Source: an uncultured bacterium (GTDB taxonomy: Bacteria > Desulfobacterota_D > UBA1144). From it: a stretch of DNA of 64,000 nucleotides. Shown here one piece after another: positions 50,068 through 63,507 of this stretch (position 1 is the stretch's first letter; the number at the start of each line of letters is the position of its first letter). The position numbers and the translations under genes were made by a program. Location of the stretch: NCBI GenBank assembly GCA_913050245.1, contig CAJWZJ010000001.1:54617-118616 (forward strand), given 5' to 3'. A model generated the notes under the pieces. It made no database searches and had not been told where the DNA came from. It was given only the letters and a program-made list of their open reading frames with translations.

Positions 50068-51879
50068 ATGGAAAAATTTTTTTTATTTTTAATTTTAATT
50101 GTGCCATTTACTGTAATCTTGTTACATCAAATTAATCAAAGATATGTAAAAGATATTGATTTAAAAGTTTATTTTGTATTACCAATAATGATTTATTTAC
50201 TTGGTCTTTTTTTGCTTTTAACAAACTCTTCCAACTTGGGCTCCTACGAACTAAATTATATAGACATTCATTCTATAAATATTCCACTAACCTTCTTATT
50301 TAACTCTTCGAATATATTAATGTCCATTGTTGTTCTATTAGTATCTTTATGTGTACTTGTATATTCTTCTAAATTTATATCAGGTGAAAATTTATATAGG
50401 CACTTTAGATATTCATTATTTTTAACAGTTTTTATTTCATCAATGGTTTTTTTCAGTCTTTCCAATGATCTTTTAAGTAGTTTTATTTTTTGGGAATTTT
50501 TAGGATTATGCTCTTTTTTCTTAATCGCATTTTATAATCATGATAAAAAGGCTATATATTCATCTATAATGGCATTTTGGCTGACTAGACTTGGTGATTT
50601 ATTTTTTTTAATGGGTCTGATAATCATTTATTTTGGATCATCAAGTATGGGATTTGATGAAATAAATAAATTCCTGTCCACAACACCTAATAGTTTCAAC
50701 AATATGGCATTTATTTTCATCTTGATTGGAATTCTTACGAAATGCGCTCAATATCCATTTACAGTTTGGCTGCCGCGGGCAATGAAAGGTCCGACTCCTA
50801 TTTCTGCACTAATACACTCAGCAACCATGGTTGTTGCAGGAATTCTATTATTATACAAAATGTCACCATCCATAAGTTTCTTTCCATTTGTTCAAGATTC
50901 TATTTTGTACATTGGATTAATCACATCTTTACTATGTGCTATTTATGCTTTATACGAAGATGATTTGAAAGCTGTCCTAGCATACTCAACACTTTCTCAC
51001 ATTGGATTTATGATGATTCCTTTAGGTCAAAATAGTCAAAATCTAGGATTCTTTCATCTATATTCTCATAGCTTTTTTAAATCTTTATTATTTCTAATTG
51101 CGGGATATTTAATAATCAAATATAATGAGAATTCTATAAAAAAATTGAAAAACAAACTAACTTTATTCAGTCCGGTTGGAATTATTTTTACAATTGGATG
51201 TCTCTCCTTAGCCGGTATATTTCCCCTAACCGGGTCGTTCTCAAAAGAACATATAATTATAAATTTTTTGAATGTTGAAGGATATATACCGTCAGTGATT
51301 TTAATTATTAGCATAATATTTACTTGTCTATATTCGTCTAAACTTCTATTCAATGTTATCAAGATTGAAAAGAATAATTTTAGCAATTTTTTCAATTCTT
51401 TTAATAACGAACTACTTTACCTTGTACCGATAACATTTTTAGGAATTCTATCTCTGTTAGGATTTTTCAGTCAAAATTTTTATTTAAATTTTTTAAACAT
51501 CAGTTTTGAAGAAATTACAATAATTCAACTACTATCGATTCAGTTACCTATAATTTTTATATTTATACTAAATTATTTCTACGAAGAGAAAATAAAAATT
51601 ATTACAAATGATATTATTCAAATTAGTAAATATTTTATTGAGATAGAGAATATTTATCGAACATTATATAGAAATATTTTTGTACAATTCGGTAAATTTA
51701 TTGGTTGGTTTGATAGAAATATAATTGATGGAATTATTAATTTACCTCCATATTTTATAGTAAACTTATCGAGTTATTTTCAAAAAGTTCAAAATGGTTT
51801 TATTAGAGGATATGCATCAAAATTTATAATAATAATTATTTTTGTAATCATAATATTAGGGATATCTTATAATATATAG
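50068..51879 (+). CDS. nuoL: NADH-quinone oxidoreductase subunit L
   Basis: KCAQYPFTVWLPRAMKGPTPISALIHSATMVVAGILLLYKMSP. Confidence 0.96.
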   Translation: MEKFFLFLILIVPFTVILLHQINQRYVKDIDLKVYFVLPIMIYLLGLFLLLTNSSNLGSYELNYIDIHSINIPLTFLFNSSNILMSIVVLLVSLCVLVYSSKFISGENLYRHFRYSLFLTVFISSMVFFSLSNDLLSSFIFWEFLGLCSFFLIAFYNHDKKAIYSSIMAFWLTRLGDLFFLMGLIIIYFGSSSMGFDEINKFLSTTPNSFNNMAFIFILIGILTKCAQYPFTVWLPRAMKGPTPISALIHSATMVVAGILLLYKMSPSISFFPFVQDSILYIGLITSLLCAIYALYEDDLKAVLAYSTLSHIGFMMIPLGQNSQNLGFFHLYSHSFFKSLLFLIAGYLIIKYNENSIKKLKNKLTLFSPVGIIFTIGCLSLAGIFPLTGSFSKEHIIINFLNVEGYIPSVILIISIIFTCLYSSKLLFNVIKIEKNNFSNFFNSFNNELLYLVPITFLGILSLLGFFSQNFYLNFLNISFEEITIIQLLSIQLPIIFIFILNYFYEEKIKIITNDIIQISKYFIEIENIYRTLYRNIFVQFGKFIGWFDRNIIDGIINLPPYFIVNLSSYFQKVQNGFIRGYASKFIIIIIFVIIILGISYNI

Positions 51880-51887
51880 GTTTTTTT

Positions 51888-53432
51888 ATGTCAGTTTTTT
51901 TTGTTTTAATTTTACCTCTTATTTCAATTATTACTTTATGTCTAAATAATAATCGAAACGTAATACGATACCTTCCAATATTAATTTCAACCTTATCTCT
52001 TGGAATAATTTTTCAATTTGTTTTTAAAAATCAATTAATCTCCGAAAGCACTTTTGATAGTTTATATGTGAATTTTTATTCTCTCTTGCCAATCTTTGAT
52101 GTAAATATGAGTTTTAAAATTGATAGAATATCAGTTCTTTTACTTTTTCTTTCACAAATTACAATCATCACGGCATTTTTCTCTACTTTAAAAATAGCCT
52201 CAAATGGTCAAAGCTTAGATGAAAGCTATACAAGATTAAAGCAGATAAATATATGGATATCATTCATATCGATTGGTATTTGTGGATTAATCATAAGTAG
52301 TAATTTATTTGTGTTTTTTCTTTTTTATGAGGTTGCTGCAGTACCAATATTTTTAATGATTTCTACATGGGGTTATAATTTAAAAAGAGAAGTTTCAGGT
52401 CCATTCCAAAAAATACTTAAACATTTCAATGTTGGTACAAGAGAATATGGATCATATAAAATAACTATATATCTTTTTGTTGCATCTATTCTTATTTTTT
52501 TCGGGCTTGCAATTCTAGGAATATCTGCAGGAAGTTTTGAAATTATGAATATTTCAAATTTAGATAGTTATAAAATTAATTCCAATTTAGTTTTCTGGCT
52601 TCTCCTTATAGGATTTGGTACACATTCGGCCCTTTGGCCATTCCATACATGGGCGCCTGATGGTCATGGTACTGCCCCTACCGCGGGGTCCATAATTTTT
52701 GCAGGCATTTTAATGAAAATTGGGGTAATTGGATTTATTAAAATATTAATACCATTGATGAATGAAATAACATTGGATTATTCAAATTTAATAATAACTC
52801 TTGCTTCTATAAATATTGTTTATGGTGCATTTACTGCACTTAGACAAGACGATTTAAAATATGTTGCTGCTTATGCATCCCTTTCCCATATTGGCTATAT
52901 ATTTTTAGCACTTATGACTAATAATAAAACAGGAATTGATGGTGCAATTTTCCAAATAATATCTCACGGTTTAATTATTTGCTTATTATTTTTTACAGTT
53001 GGAGTTATCTATAGAATAAAGGGAACTAGGCTTATATCAGAACTAAATTCCATGCTTGACTCTTCCCCAATTCTATCATCTTTTTTTATATTTTCAGCTT
53101 TTGCTAGTATTGGTTTTCCATTAACTAGCGGTTTTGTATCTGAATTCATGATTATTAATGGTATTTACAAATCCTTCGAACCAACTAATTTAGGAATACT
53201 CCTCATCTGTATTCCAACACTCGGTATTTTACTTACAACTGTATATATGTTTAGAGCAGTTAAGGATTGCTTTATTACTTTAGCGAATAAAATTCAACAA
53301 ATAATTGATATGGACAAAGACGAGATAATAATATGTTTTGTTTTATGCTTCTTTATCTTATTTATAGGCCTGTTCCCTAGCATTATTCAAGATATATTAA
53401 ACGAATCATATAAAGGATTGGTAATGAAGTAA
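51888..53432 (+). CDS. nuoM: NADH-quinone oxidoreductase subunit M
   Basis: HTWAPDGHGTAPTAGSIIFAGILMKIGVIGFIKI; antiporter-like subunit. Confidence 0.93.
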   Translation: MSVFFVLILPLISIITLCLNNNRNVIRYLPILISTLSLGIIFQFVFKNQLISESTFDSLYVNFYSLLPIFDVNMSFKIDRISVLLLFLSQITIITAFFSTLKIASNGQSLDESYTRLKQINIWISFISIGICGLIISSNLFVFFLFYEVAAVPIFLMISTWGYNLKREVSGPFQKILKHFNVGTREYGSYKITIYLFVASILIFFGLAILGISAGSFEIMNISNLDSYKINSNLVFWLLLIGFGTHSALWPFHTWAPDGHGTAPTAGSIIFAGILMKIGVIGFIKILIPLMNEITLDYSNLIITLASINIVYGAFTALRQDDLKYVAAYASLSHIGYIFLALMTNNKTGIDGAIFQIISHGLIICLLFFTVGVIYRIKGTRLISELNSMLDSSPILSSFFIFSAFASIGFPLTSGFVSEFMIINGIYKSFEPTNLGILLICIPTLGILLTTVYMFRAVKDCFITLANKIQQIIDMDKDEIIICFVLCFFILFIGLFPSIIQDILNESYKGLVMK

Positions 53433-54829
53433 TGGGAAATCTAATTCATAATCTTTTACCAGAAATATTAATAATTATTTCTTCTTTTTTAGTTTTATTC
53501 AATTCATTATTTAATACAAAGAAAATTAAAGAAGTAAATATTTATATTTCTTCTGCAGGAATAATATTAGCACTTACTTTTCTTTTTATGCAAGCTGGAA
53601 CTATAAGTTTCATGAATAATTCTTTAATTAATTCAGAATATACAAAATCAATAAAAATACTCATTCTGATTTCTTCGTTTATTTCATTATGCTTTATAAA
53701 CTTTGGTAAAAATGAATTAATAAATAAATTTTCTGGCGAATACACCTTTCTAATATTAATTTCAATAACAGGATCATTGTTGCTGGTTTCTGCTAGAGAG
53801 TTTTTTACTCTAATAATCTCATTGGAACTTCTTAGCATACCTATCTATCTAATAACAGCTATGGGTGGAAACCCCAAAGTAGCAATAGAGGGTGCCACAA
53901 AATTATTCTTTTTTGGAACAGTTTCAACTGTTTTAATTATTTTTTCAGCAGTATTATATTTTGCCGGTACTGGTACAACTCTAATTAATTTTTCAGAATT
54001 AGATTCTACTGATCTAATTTCTATGTTATCACTATTCTTTTTCTTCTTGTCAATTTGTTTTAAGTCTGGGCTTATTCCGATGCATTTTTGGCTCTCTGAT
54101 ACTTATCAATCCGCCCCATCGAATCTACTTCCATATTTAAGTACTGTTCCAAAAATTGCTGTAATATCTATGCTAATAGGACTTATAAATTATAATAGTT
54201 TTTTTGAAAGTTTTAGCTCAATGAAAAATATTATTTTTATATTTTCAGCTTGTTCAATAATATATGGCTCTATTCTAACTTTGAAACAGAATAATCTATT
54301 TAGGCTTCTTGCTTATTCTGGAATTCCCCATGCCGGTATGATGGTAATCTTTTCAATAATTAATATTGAATTATCCTATTCATTTATTTTTATTTATTTC
54401 TGTTTTTATATATTTTCGAATTTAGCACTTTATATGACTCTAAGCTTTATAACAAATAATCAATATAGTTTTCTCGCTGATAATCTGAAAGGACTATATA
54501 AGGATTCTCCTTACATATCTATAATTTTAATAGTATCCATTTTATCTTTAGCAGGTGTTCCGCTTACTGCTGGTTTTTGGGGCAAATTTAATCTCATAAT
54601 TTTAACTTATGCATCTTATGGTGCTTTTTATACATCTTTTATACTTATTGGTGCAGCAATAGGTTTCTATTATTATTTAAGAATAATAAAATTAATTTTA
54701 TCTGATAAAAATATAAATAGTCTTAATAAAATTGATATTAGTATTCAGAATAAAATCTTATTGGGATTCTGTATTTTAATAATAATTATTATTGGACTAA
54801 ATCCTAACTTGATAAGCTATCTTATCTAG
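53432..54829 (+). CDS. nuoN: NADH-quinone oxidoreductase subunit N
   Basis: KSGLIPMHFWLSDTYQSAPSNLLPYLSTVPKIAVI; LAYSGIPHAGMM. Confidence 0.95.
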   Translation: MGNLIHNLLPEILIIISSFLVLFNSLFNTKKIKEVNIYISSAGIILALTFLFMQAGTISFMNNSLINSEYTKSIKILILISSFISLCFINFGKNELINKFSGEYTFLILISITGSLLLVSAREFFTLIISLELLSIPIYLITAMGGNPKVAIEGATKLFFFGTVSTVLIIFSAVLYFAGTGTTLINFSELDSTDLISMLSLFFFFLSICFKSGLIPMHFWLSDTYQSAPSNLLPYLSTVPKIAVISMLIGLINYNSFFESFSSMKNIIFIFSACSIIYGSILTLKQNNLFRLLAYSGIPHAGMMVIFSIINIELSYSFIFIYFCFYIFSNLALYMTLSFITNNQYSFLADNLKGLYKDSPYISIILIVSILSLAGVPLTAGFWGKFNLIILTYASYGAFYTSFILIGAAIGFYYYLRIIKLILSDKNINSLNKIDISIQNKILLGFCILIIIIIGLNPNLISYLI

Positions 54830-56105
54830 AACTTAGTTCGACATAATCTCTAGAATCATAGCCAGTATAAATTTGTCTTGGTCTTGCAATTTTTTGATCT
54901 TTATCATTCAAAAATTCTTTCCATTGTGCAAGCCAACCAGGAGTTCTGCCTATAGTAAATAATACTGTGAACATCGGAGTCGGAATACCCATGCTTTGAT
55001 AAATCAAACCTGAATAGAAATCAACATTAGGATAAAGATTCCTTTGAATAAAATAATCTTCGCTCAAAGCAATTGATTCAAGCTCCAAGGCGATATCTAA
55101 CAAAGGATTAGTTCCAGTAATTTCAAAAACACTGTCAGCAGCTTTTTTAATATATTTTGCTCTTGGATCATAAGATTTATAAACTCTATGTCCAAATCCC
55201 ATAAGTAAAGCCTCTTTCTTTTGAACTTTTTCTAAAAATTCTGGAATATTATCAACAGTCTTAATTTCATTAGTTAGCATTTCCAGTACTGCTTCGTTAG
55301 CTCCACCATGGAGAGGACCATAGAGAGCAGCAGTAGCTGATGCGACAGCAGAATAAGGATCTGGCTCAGAGCTTCCAGTATTTCTCATTACACTGGCACT
55401 ACAATTTTGCTCATGATCAGCATGGAGAATTAGAAGAGTATCCATGGCATCAACCAAAACAGGATTTAATTTTTTTTCATCTCCTTGGAATAACATGTTT
55501 AAGAAGTTTTCGGAATAGCTCATAGAATTATCTGGCGGTACAATTGGCAATCCCTGGGAGTGCCTATAAAAATATGCAGCCAATATAGGAACCTGTGCCA
55601 TAAGCCTACAGATATTCTTATAATTTTCTTCCTCGTCTGAAATTTCTTTTGAATTAGGATAAAAAGTACCTAGAGCCGCAATAGCACTAATGAGAACTCC
55701 CATTGGGTGTGAATTTTTAGGAAATGATGTAATAATATTTTCAATTTCTTTAGGCACACTATTGAATTCTTTAACGTCAGAAATCCACTTATCAAGATCT
55801 ACTTTATTTGGGAGCTCACCATCAATTAATAACTTTGATACTTCTAATTGAGTACTTTTCTCAGCGAGCTGCTCTATAGGATATCCCCTATATCTCAATA
55901 TACCTTTGTCACCATCTATAAAAGTAACGCTACTTTTACAGGAAGCGGTGTTTTCAAATGAAGGGTCATAACTCATCATTCCAAATTCATCATCATTTAC
56001 TTTAATTTGCCTTAAGTCTTTTGCACGAATATTACCATCTGTAACATCTAATTCGTATGATTTACCTGTTCTACTATCTGTAATACTTAAAATATCTTTG
56101 GACAC
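54822..56105 (-). CDS. gltA: Citrate synthase
   Basis: LADHEQNCSASVMRNTGSS-type motif (LHADHEQNCSASVMRNTGSSEPD); MGFGHRVYKSYDPRA. Confidence 0.97.
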   Translation of the reverse strand: MSKDILSITDSRTGKSYELDVTDGNIRAKDLRQIKVNDDEFGMMSYDPSFENTASCKSSVTFIDGDKGILRYRGYPIEQLAEKSTQLEVSKLLIDGELPNKVDLDKWISDVKEFNSVPKEIENIITSFPKNSHPMGVLISAIAALGTFYPNSKEISDEEENYKNICRLMAQVPILAAYFYRHSQGLPIVPPDNSMSYSENFLNMLFQGDEKKLNPVLVDAMDTLLILHADHEQNCSASVMRNTGSSEPDPYSAVASATAALYGPLHGGANEAVLEMLTNEIKTVDNIPEFLEKVQKKEALLMGFGHRVYKSYDPRAKYIKKAADSVFEITGTNPLLDIALELESIALSEDYFIQRNLYPNVDFYSGLIYQSMGIPTPMFTVLFTIGRTPGWLAQWKEFLNDKDQKIARPRQIYTGYDSRDYVELSSR

Positions 56106-56196
56106 TTTAAATCCCCTTATGGAAAATTATTATATAATCTGTATTAAATCCCTTTTATTATAACAAAAAAAAGGGTGAAAAAAAAGGTGGAAAAAC

Positions 56197-59704
<3,508 letters not shown>

Positions 59705-59726
59705 TTAATGTTTAATCCATTTACAA

Positions 59727-60314
59727 TCAAAAATTTAAATTTGAAAATAATTCTTTCATTGCAATAGCTCTATGACTTACTTTGTTTTTTTCATCTTCAG
59801 ATAAATTAGCAAATGTTTTAGCTAAATTTTCATAAAAAAATATCGGATCATAGCCAAAACCGCTATTTCCAGATTGATTATCAATTATAGAACCATGGCA
59901 CTCACCCCTAAATAATCTTGGAAATGAAGAAAACTTCTCCCAAAAAAAGGATATCACACATACAAATTTTGCTTTTCTGTCTTTTTTTCCTTTTAAATTC
60001 CTTAAAACTTTATTTATATTATCTTGGTCTGAACAATCTTCACCCGCATATCTAGCTGAAAATATTCCCGGCTCACCACTTAAAGATTCTATTTCTAACC
60101 CCGAATCATCACATAAAATAGCCATATTCAAATCCTTTCTTCTGAGAAATTCCAACTTTAATAGCGAATTTTCTTCATAGGTAGTACCAGTTTCAGCTAC
60201 ATCAAAATTTACCCCTATGTCTGCTGGTGTTAAAACATCAAAATAATTGGATAAGAAAAACTTGTATTCTTTTACTTTCCCTTTGTTATTAGTCCCAATT
60301 AGTATCTTTTGCAT
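59727..60314 (-). CDS. rdgB: XTP/dITP diphosphatase (RdgB/HAM1)
   Basis: IGTNNKGKVKEYK; DDSGLEIESLSGEPGIFSARYAGE; GFGYDPIF. Confidence 0.95.
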   Translation of the reverse strand: MQKILIGTNNKGKVKEYKFFLSNYFDVLTPADIGVNFDVAETGTTYEENSLLKLEFLRRKDLNMAILCDDSGLEIESLSGEPGIFSARYAGEDCSDQDNINKVLRNLKGKKDRKAKFVCVISFFWEKFSSFPRLFRGECHGSIIDNQSGNSGFGYDPIFFYENLAKTFANLSEDEKNKVSHRAIAMKELFSNLNF

Positions 60315-60344
60315 CTTATAACCTTATAGAATAAAATGTAGTGA

Positions 60345-62669
60345 ATGTTTTCTAAGATTAAAATTAAATTTTTTCTTTTACTAATAATACTACTTCTTAC
60401 TTTTGATGAAGCAAATGCATCATGTGTAGATGGTGAAATAAATTATATAACAGGAAGTCTAACTGTCTCAAATGATTGCACAGCAATATTTATAAAAGAA
60501 AAACAAGAAAAAACAATTACAATCAACTCTGGTGTAACTGTAAATGATGGTGATGGTAAAAGGCCACTTATTATAAATAAGTCAAGTGAGGGAACAACTA
60601 TAATAAATAATGGATCAATGATAGAGACCAGAGACAACCAGAGAGTTGTTCTTATGGGAAGAAATTCAACTGCCGAATTATTCGAAAATAATGGAACTAT
60701 ATCAGGGCCTTTGGGTATAAAATTGGTCAATAGAGAAAGTGCAGGTGCGAATTGGGGCCATATTAAAATTTTTACTAACACTGGAACCATAAAGCAGACT
60801 AGAGATATTCCAGATCCTACAGATGATAATGCAGCAATTTGGGTAAATGTATGGGGTAAAATTACAGAACTTAATAATTCGGGTTCTATTAGGTCTAGTT
60901 GGCAAACAGTAAGAAATGAAGGAATAATTGAAAATTTTAACAATACCGGAACCATAACAACAGATAGAGATGATGACGGGACTGTAGACAATGGAAAAGC
61001 AATTGTTAATGCCAGAGATACTGGAACACCTGCCTCCTGGTATGCAAATCAAGATTATGATAAAAGAAAAATAGGAACACTTACAAACTCTGGAACAATT
61101 GAGGCTACAACAAATACAATTCATAATACTGGCTTGATAGAAACAATTAATAATTCTGGAAATATTACGGCTACAGGCAACAGAGCAATTTACAATAAAA
61201 ATGAAAATGACGGAAGAAACTTTGGAGAAATTGATACATTAATAAATTCAGGAACAATATCTGCAGGTAATCAAGGAATTCATAACACTGGAACCATAAC
61301 AACTATTATCAATACAGGAACAATTGTATCAACAGGTAGTGGCTATTCAATAAAAAATGAGGGAATAATAACTAATTTAACAAACTCTCAGGGAGCATCA
61401 GGATCTACACTTACTTATACAGGAACAGTTCCTACAAATTATAATATAAGGGTTAATAGTGCATCTGATTTTGGGAAAATTGCATTTACTAGTATTTCTG
61501 GGTCTTTAAATTTTGATGTTGATTCAGAATCTGAACTTGCAAGTGGGACTACCTATAGTTCAATTATGACTGGAATTAGTTCAGGTTCCATAACAGGACA
61601 ATCTGGGACACATCTGAATGCTACTGGAGATAGGTTTGAATGGTCTTTAGAAAATGGAGGTGATGCTACTACGTGGAATCTTGTTACAGAATCTGCTCAA
61701 TCAATAACTCCTCCAACTAATTGTTCAATAAACTCTTCATTACCAGGGTGTACAAGTGACGATGAAGATATAGTTTCTACGGTTGAATTAGGAATGAATA
61801 ATCTTACAAATGTAGTTAATGTTAATTTCGCTCACATGAACACTTATGATTGTGACACTTTTGGAAAAAATGGAATGTGCATCTCTCTTGGAGCAAGAAA
61901 TACTAAAATTAAAAATCCAAATTCTGAAACTAAATCTTTAGTTTTTGTTTTCGGGAAAAAATTATCTGAAAATTATAGATTCGCAGTATTCCATCATTCA
62001 AATCATCATCACGACACACCCACAAATTTTACATTGCGCGATGAAACCCCGCTCTTGGGAGTTTTAGGAGTTTGGAATGAAAACTCAGACAAATCTGGCT
62101 TACAAATAAAATTAGGTACTGCACACCAGGTAAAGCATGCAACTATAATAAGAAAACAAGTTGGAATATCTGAGCAGGCAGAAGGAAATACAACTCTAAC
62201 TGCATGGAATCTAATCTCTGAATTAAAATACAATATTGTTGTTACACAAAGTCTTGAACTATCTCCTTATTTTGCAGGAAGATATGCAGAAAAAATACAA
62301 GATGGATATACTGAAAAAGAAGTTACAGTTCCACTTACATATAATGATATTAAAGATAAAGCTGTATCTGTTGTTGGTGGGTTAAAATTTAAAAAGGATT
62401 TTGGATATAAATTTAATATATTTGGAAGCGGCGGAATTGAATATGATATCTATCATGATATTTCAAATTTAAAGCCAACAGGTATCTCTGGGATTACAAG
62501 TGTAGACTTAAGTAAAAATTTCAACAGAACTAGGCCTGTGGTATCTTTAGGGTTTAACTTTAATATCACAGAGCAAAGAGTATTAAGGTTCAATGCCCAG
62601 TATGAAGAACTTTCATATAAAGGAATGTCAGAAAAAAATCTTTATTTAAGTTATAACATTGGGTTCTAG
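60345..62669 (+). CDS. Autotransporter-like outer-membrane protein with NSGTI/NTGTI repeat passenger
   Basis: Signal peptide, many (N)(S/T)GTI repeats, C-terminal beta-barrel-like region ending in aromatic residue (...LYLSYNIGF). Confidence 0.85.
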   Translation: MFSKIKIKFFLLLIILLLTFDEANASCVDGEINYITGSLTVSNDCTAIFIKEKQEKTITINSGVTVNDGDGKRPLIINKSSEGTTIINNGSMIETRDNQRVVLMGRNSTAELFENNGTISGPLGIKLVNRESAGANWGHIKIFTNTGTIKQTRDIPDPTDDNAAIWVNVWGKITELNNSGSIRSSWQTVRNEGIIENFNNTGTITTDRDDDGTVDNGKAIVNARDTGTPASWYANQDYDKRKIGTLTNSGTIEATTNTIHNTGLIETINNSGNITATGNRAIYNKNENDGRNFGEIDTLINSGTISAGNQGIHNTGTITTIINTGTIVSTGSGYSIKNEGIITNLTNSQGASGSTLTYTGTVPTNYNIRVNSASDFGKIAFTSISGSLNFDVDSESELASGTTYSSIMTGISSGSITGQSGTHLNATGDRFEWSLENGGDATTWNLVTESAQSITPPTNCSINSSLPGCTSDDEDIVSTVELGMNNLTNVVNVNFAHMNTYDCDTFGKNGMCISLGARNTKIKNPNSETKSLVFVFGKKLSENYRFAVFHHSNHHHDTPTNFTLRDETPLLGVLGVWNENSDKSGLQIKLGTAHQVKHATIIRKQVGISEQAEGNTTLTAWNLISELKYNIVVTQSLELSPYFAGRYAEKIQDGYTEKEVTVPLTYNDIKDKAVSVVGGLKFKKDFGYKFNIFGSGGIEYDIYHDISNLKPTGISGITSVDLSKNFNRTRPVVSLGFNFNITEQRVLRFNAQYEELSYKGMSEKNLYLSYNIGF

Positions 62670-62678
62670 TATATTTTG

Positions 62679-63021
62679 TGGAGGCGCTGGGAATCGAACC
62701 CAGGTCCGAAAATTAGCTAAATAAGAGCTTCTACATGCTTATTTAAGCTTATTTTTTAAAGATTTTTTCCAAGCTAAAAAAAAGAAAAAATCCCGATCTC
62801 CTTAAATACTAATACAAAATTAGGAGAAAATTCTATATTAGTCTCATATTATCGTCATCTTAACTGGCCCTATGAGAAAAGCCCGCAAGATGTTGCTGCA
62901 CTATTTAGGCAGCAAGTTGATTGATTGGTTCGGCACTTATAGTGCTTTTGCCAGATTAACGAGTTAGCTCTCGACATGCTACTTTTAAATGCTCAATCAT
63001 CGTCGAAACCAAATCGCCCCC
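62679..63021 (-). ncRNA. ssrA: tmRNA (SsrA), tag AEPINQLAA
   Basis: Minus strand 5' GGGGGCGATTTGGTTTCGACG and 3' GGTTCGATTCCCAGCGCCTCCA; 7-bp acceptor pairing GGGGGCG/CGCCTCC; tag ORF GCC GAA CCA ATC AAT CAA CTT GCT GCC TAA at 62934..62905; smpB adjacent. Confidence 0.96.
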
Positions 63022-63053
63022 AAAGAGACCAGTATAGATGATTTTTTTAAAAT

Positions 63054-63506
63054 TTAAATGCTTAATTTAGACTTAAAGGTCCTTCTAATCTGTTTATCAA
63101 CGTCTTTTTTCTTAATATCAGCTCTTTTATCATAGATTTTTTTACCTTTACCAAGGCCAAGCTCTATCTTTATAAGATTCTTTTTTGAATAAACTTTAGT
63201 AGGTATTAATGCATATCCTTTAATTTTTATTTTCCCAATGAGTTTCTTTATTTCTGATTTATTTAATAATAGTTTCCTATCTCTTTTTTCATCATGGGTA
63301 AAATATGAGGAAGCAGAATATTTTGGAACAAAAGAGTTGATCATGAATAGTTCTCCACGTCTTAGAATTACATAGCTCTCTTTGATACTAAATTTCCCCG
63401 ATTTTATAGACTTAACTTCTGAGCCAAGCAATGAGACGCCAGCTTCATAAAATTCTTCAATTGAATAGTTTCGGCTGTATGTAGGATTTGTCGCATAAAC
63501 AGGCAT
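63054..63506 (-). CDS. smpB: SsrA-binding protein SmpB
   Basis: NYSIEEFYEAGVSLLGSEVKSIKSGKFSIKESYV; KKIYDKRADIKKKD. Confidence 0.97.
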   Translation of the reverse strand: MPVYATNPTYSRNYSIEEFYEAGVSLLGSEVKSIKSGKFSIKESYVILRRGELFMINSFVPKYSASSYFTHDEKRDRKLLLNKSEIKKLIGKIKIKGYALIPTKVYSKKNLIKIELGLGKGKKIYDKRADIKKKDVDKQIRRTFKSKLSI

Positions 63507-63507
63507 A

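Noticed and set aside
60443-61124. Minus-strand ORFs of 182 and 140 aa within the autotransporter-like gene
   Set aside because: Explained by the repetitive codon composition of the passenger on the opposite strand.
60600-61380. Recurring ACTGGAACCAT/TCTGGAACAAT-like DNA repeats, considered as a CRISPR array or MITE cluster
   Set aside because: In frame and encode NTGTI/NSGTI protein repeats with irregular spacing; no conserved direct-repeat/spacer structure.
62679-62710. Possible tRNA suggested by GGTTCGATTCCC T-arm
   Set aside because: It is the 3' tRNA-like half of tmRNA; the matching 5' half is about 340 nt away at 63001-63021.
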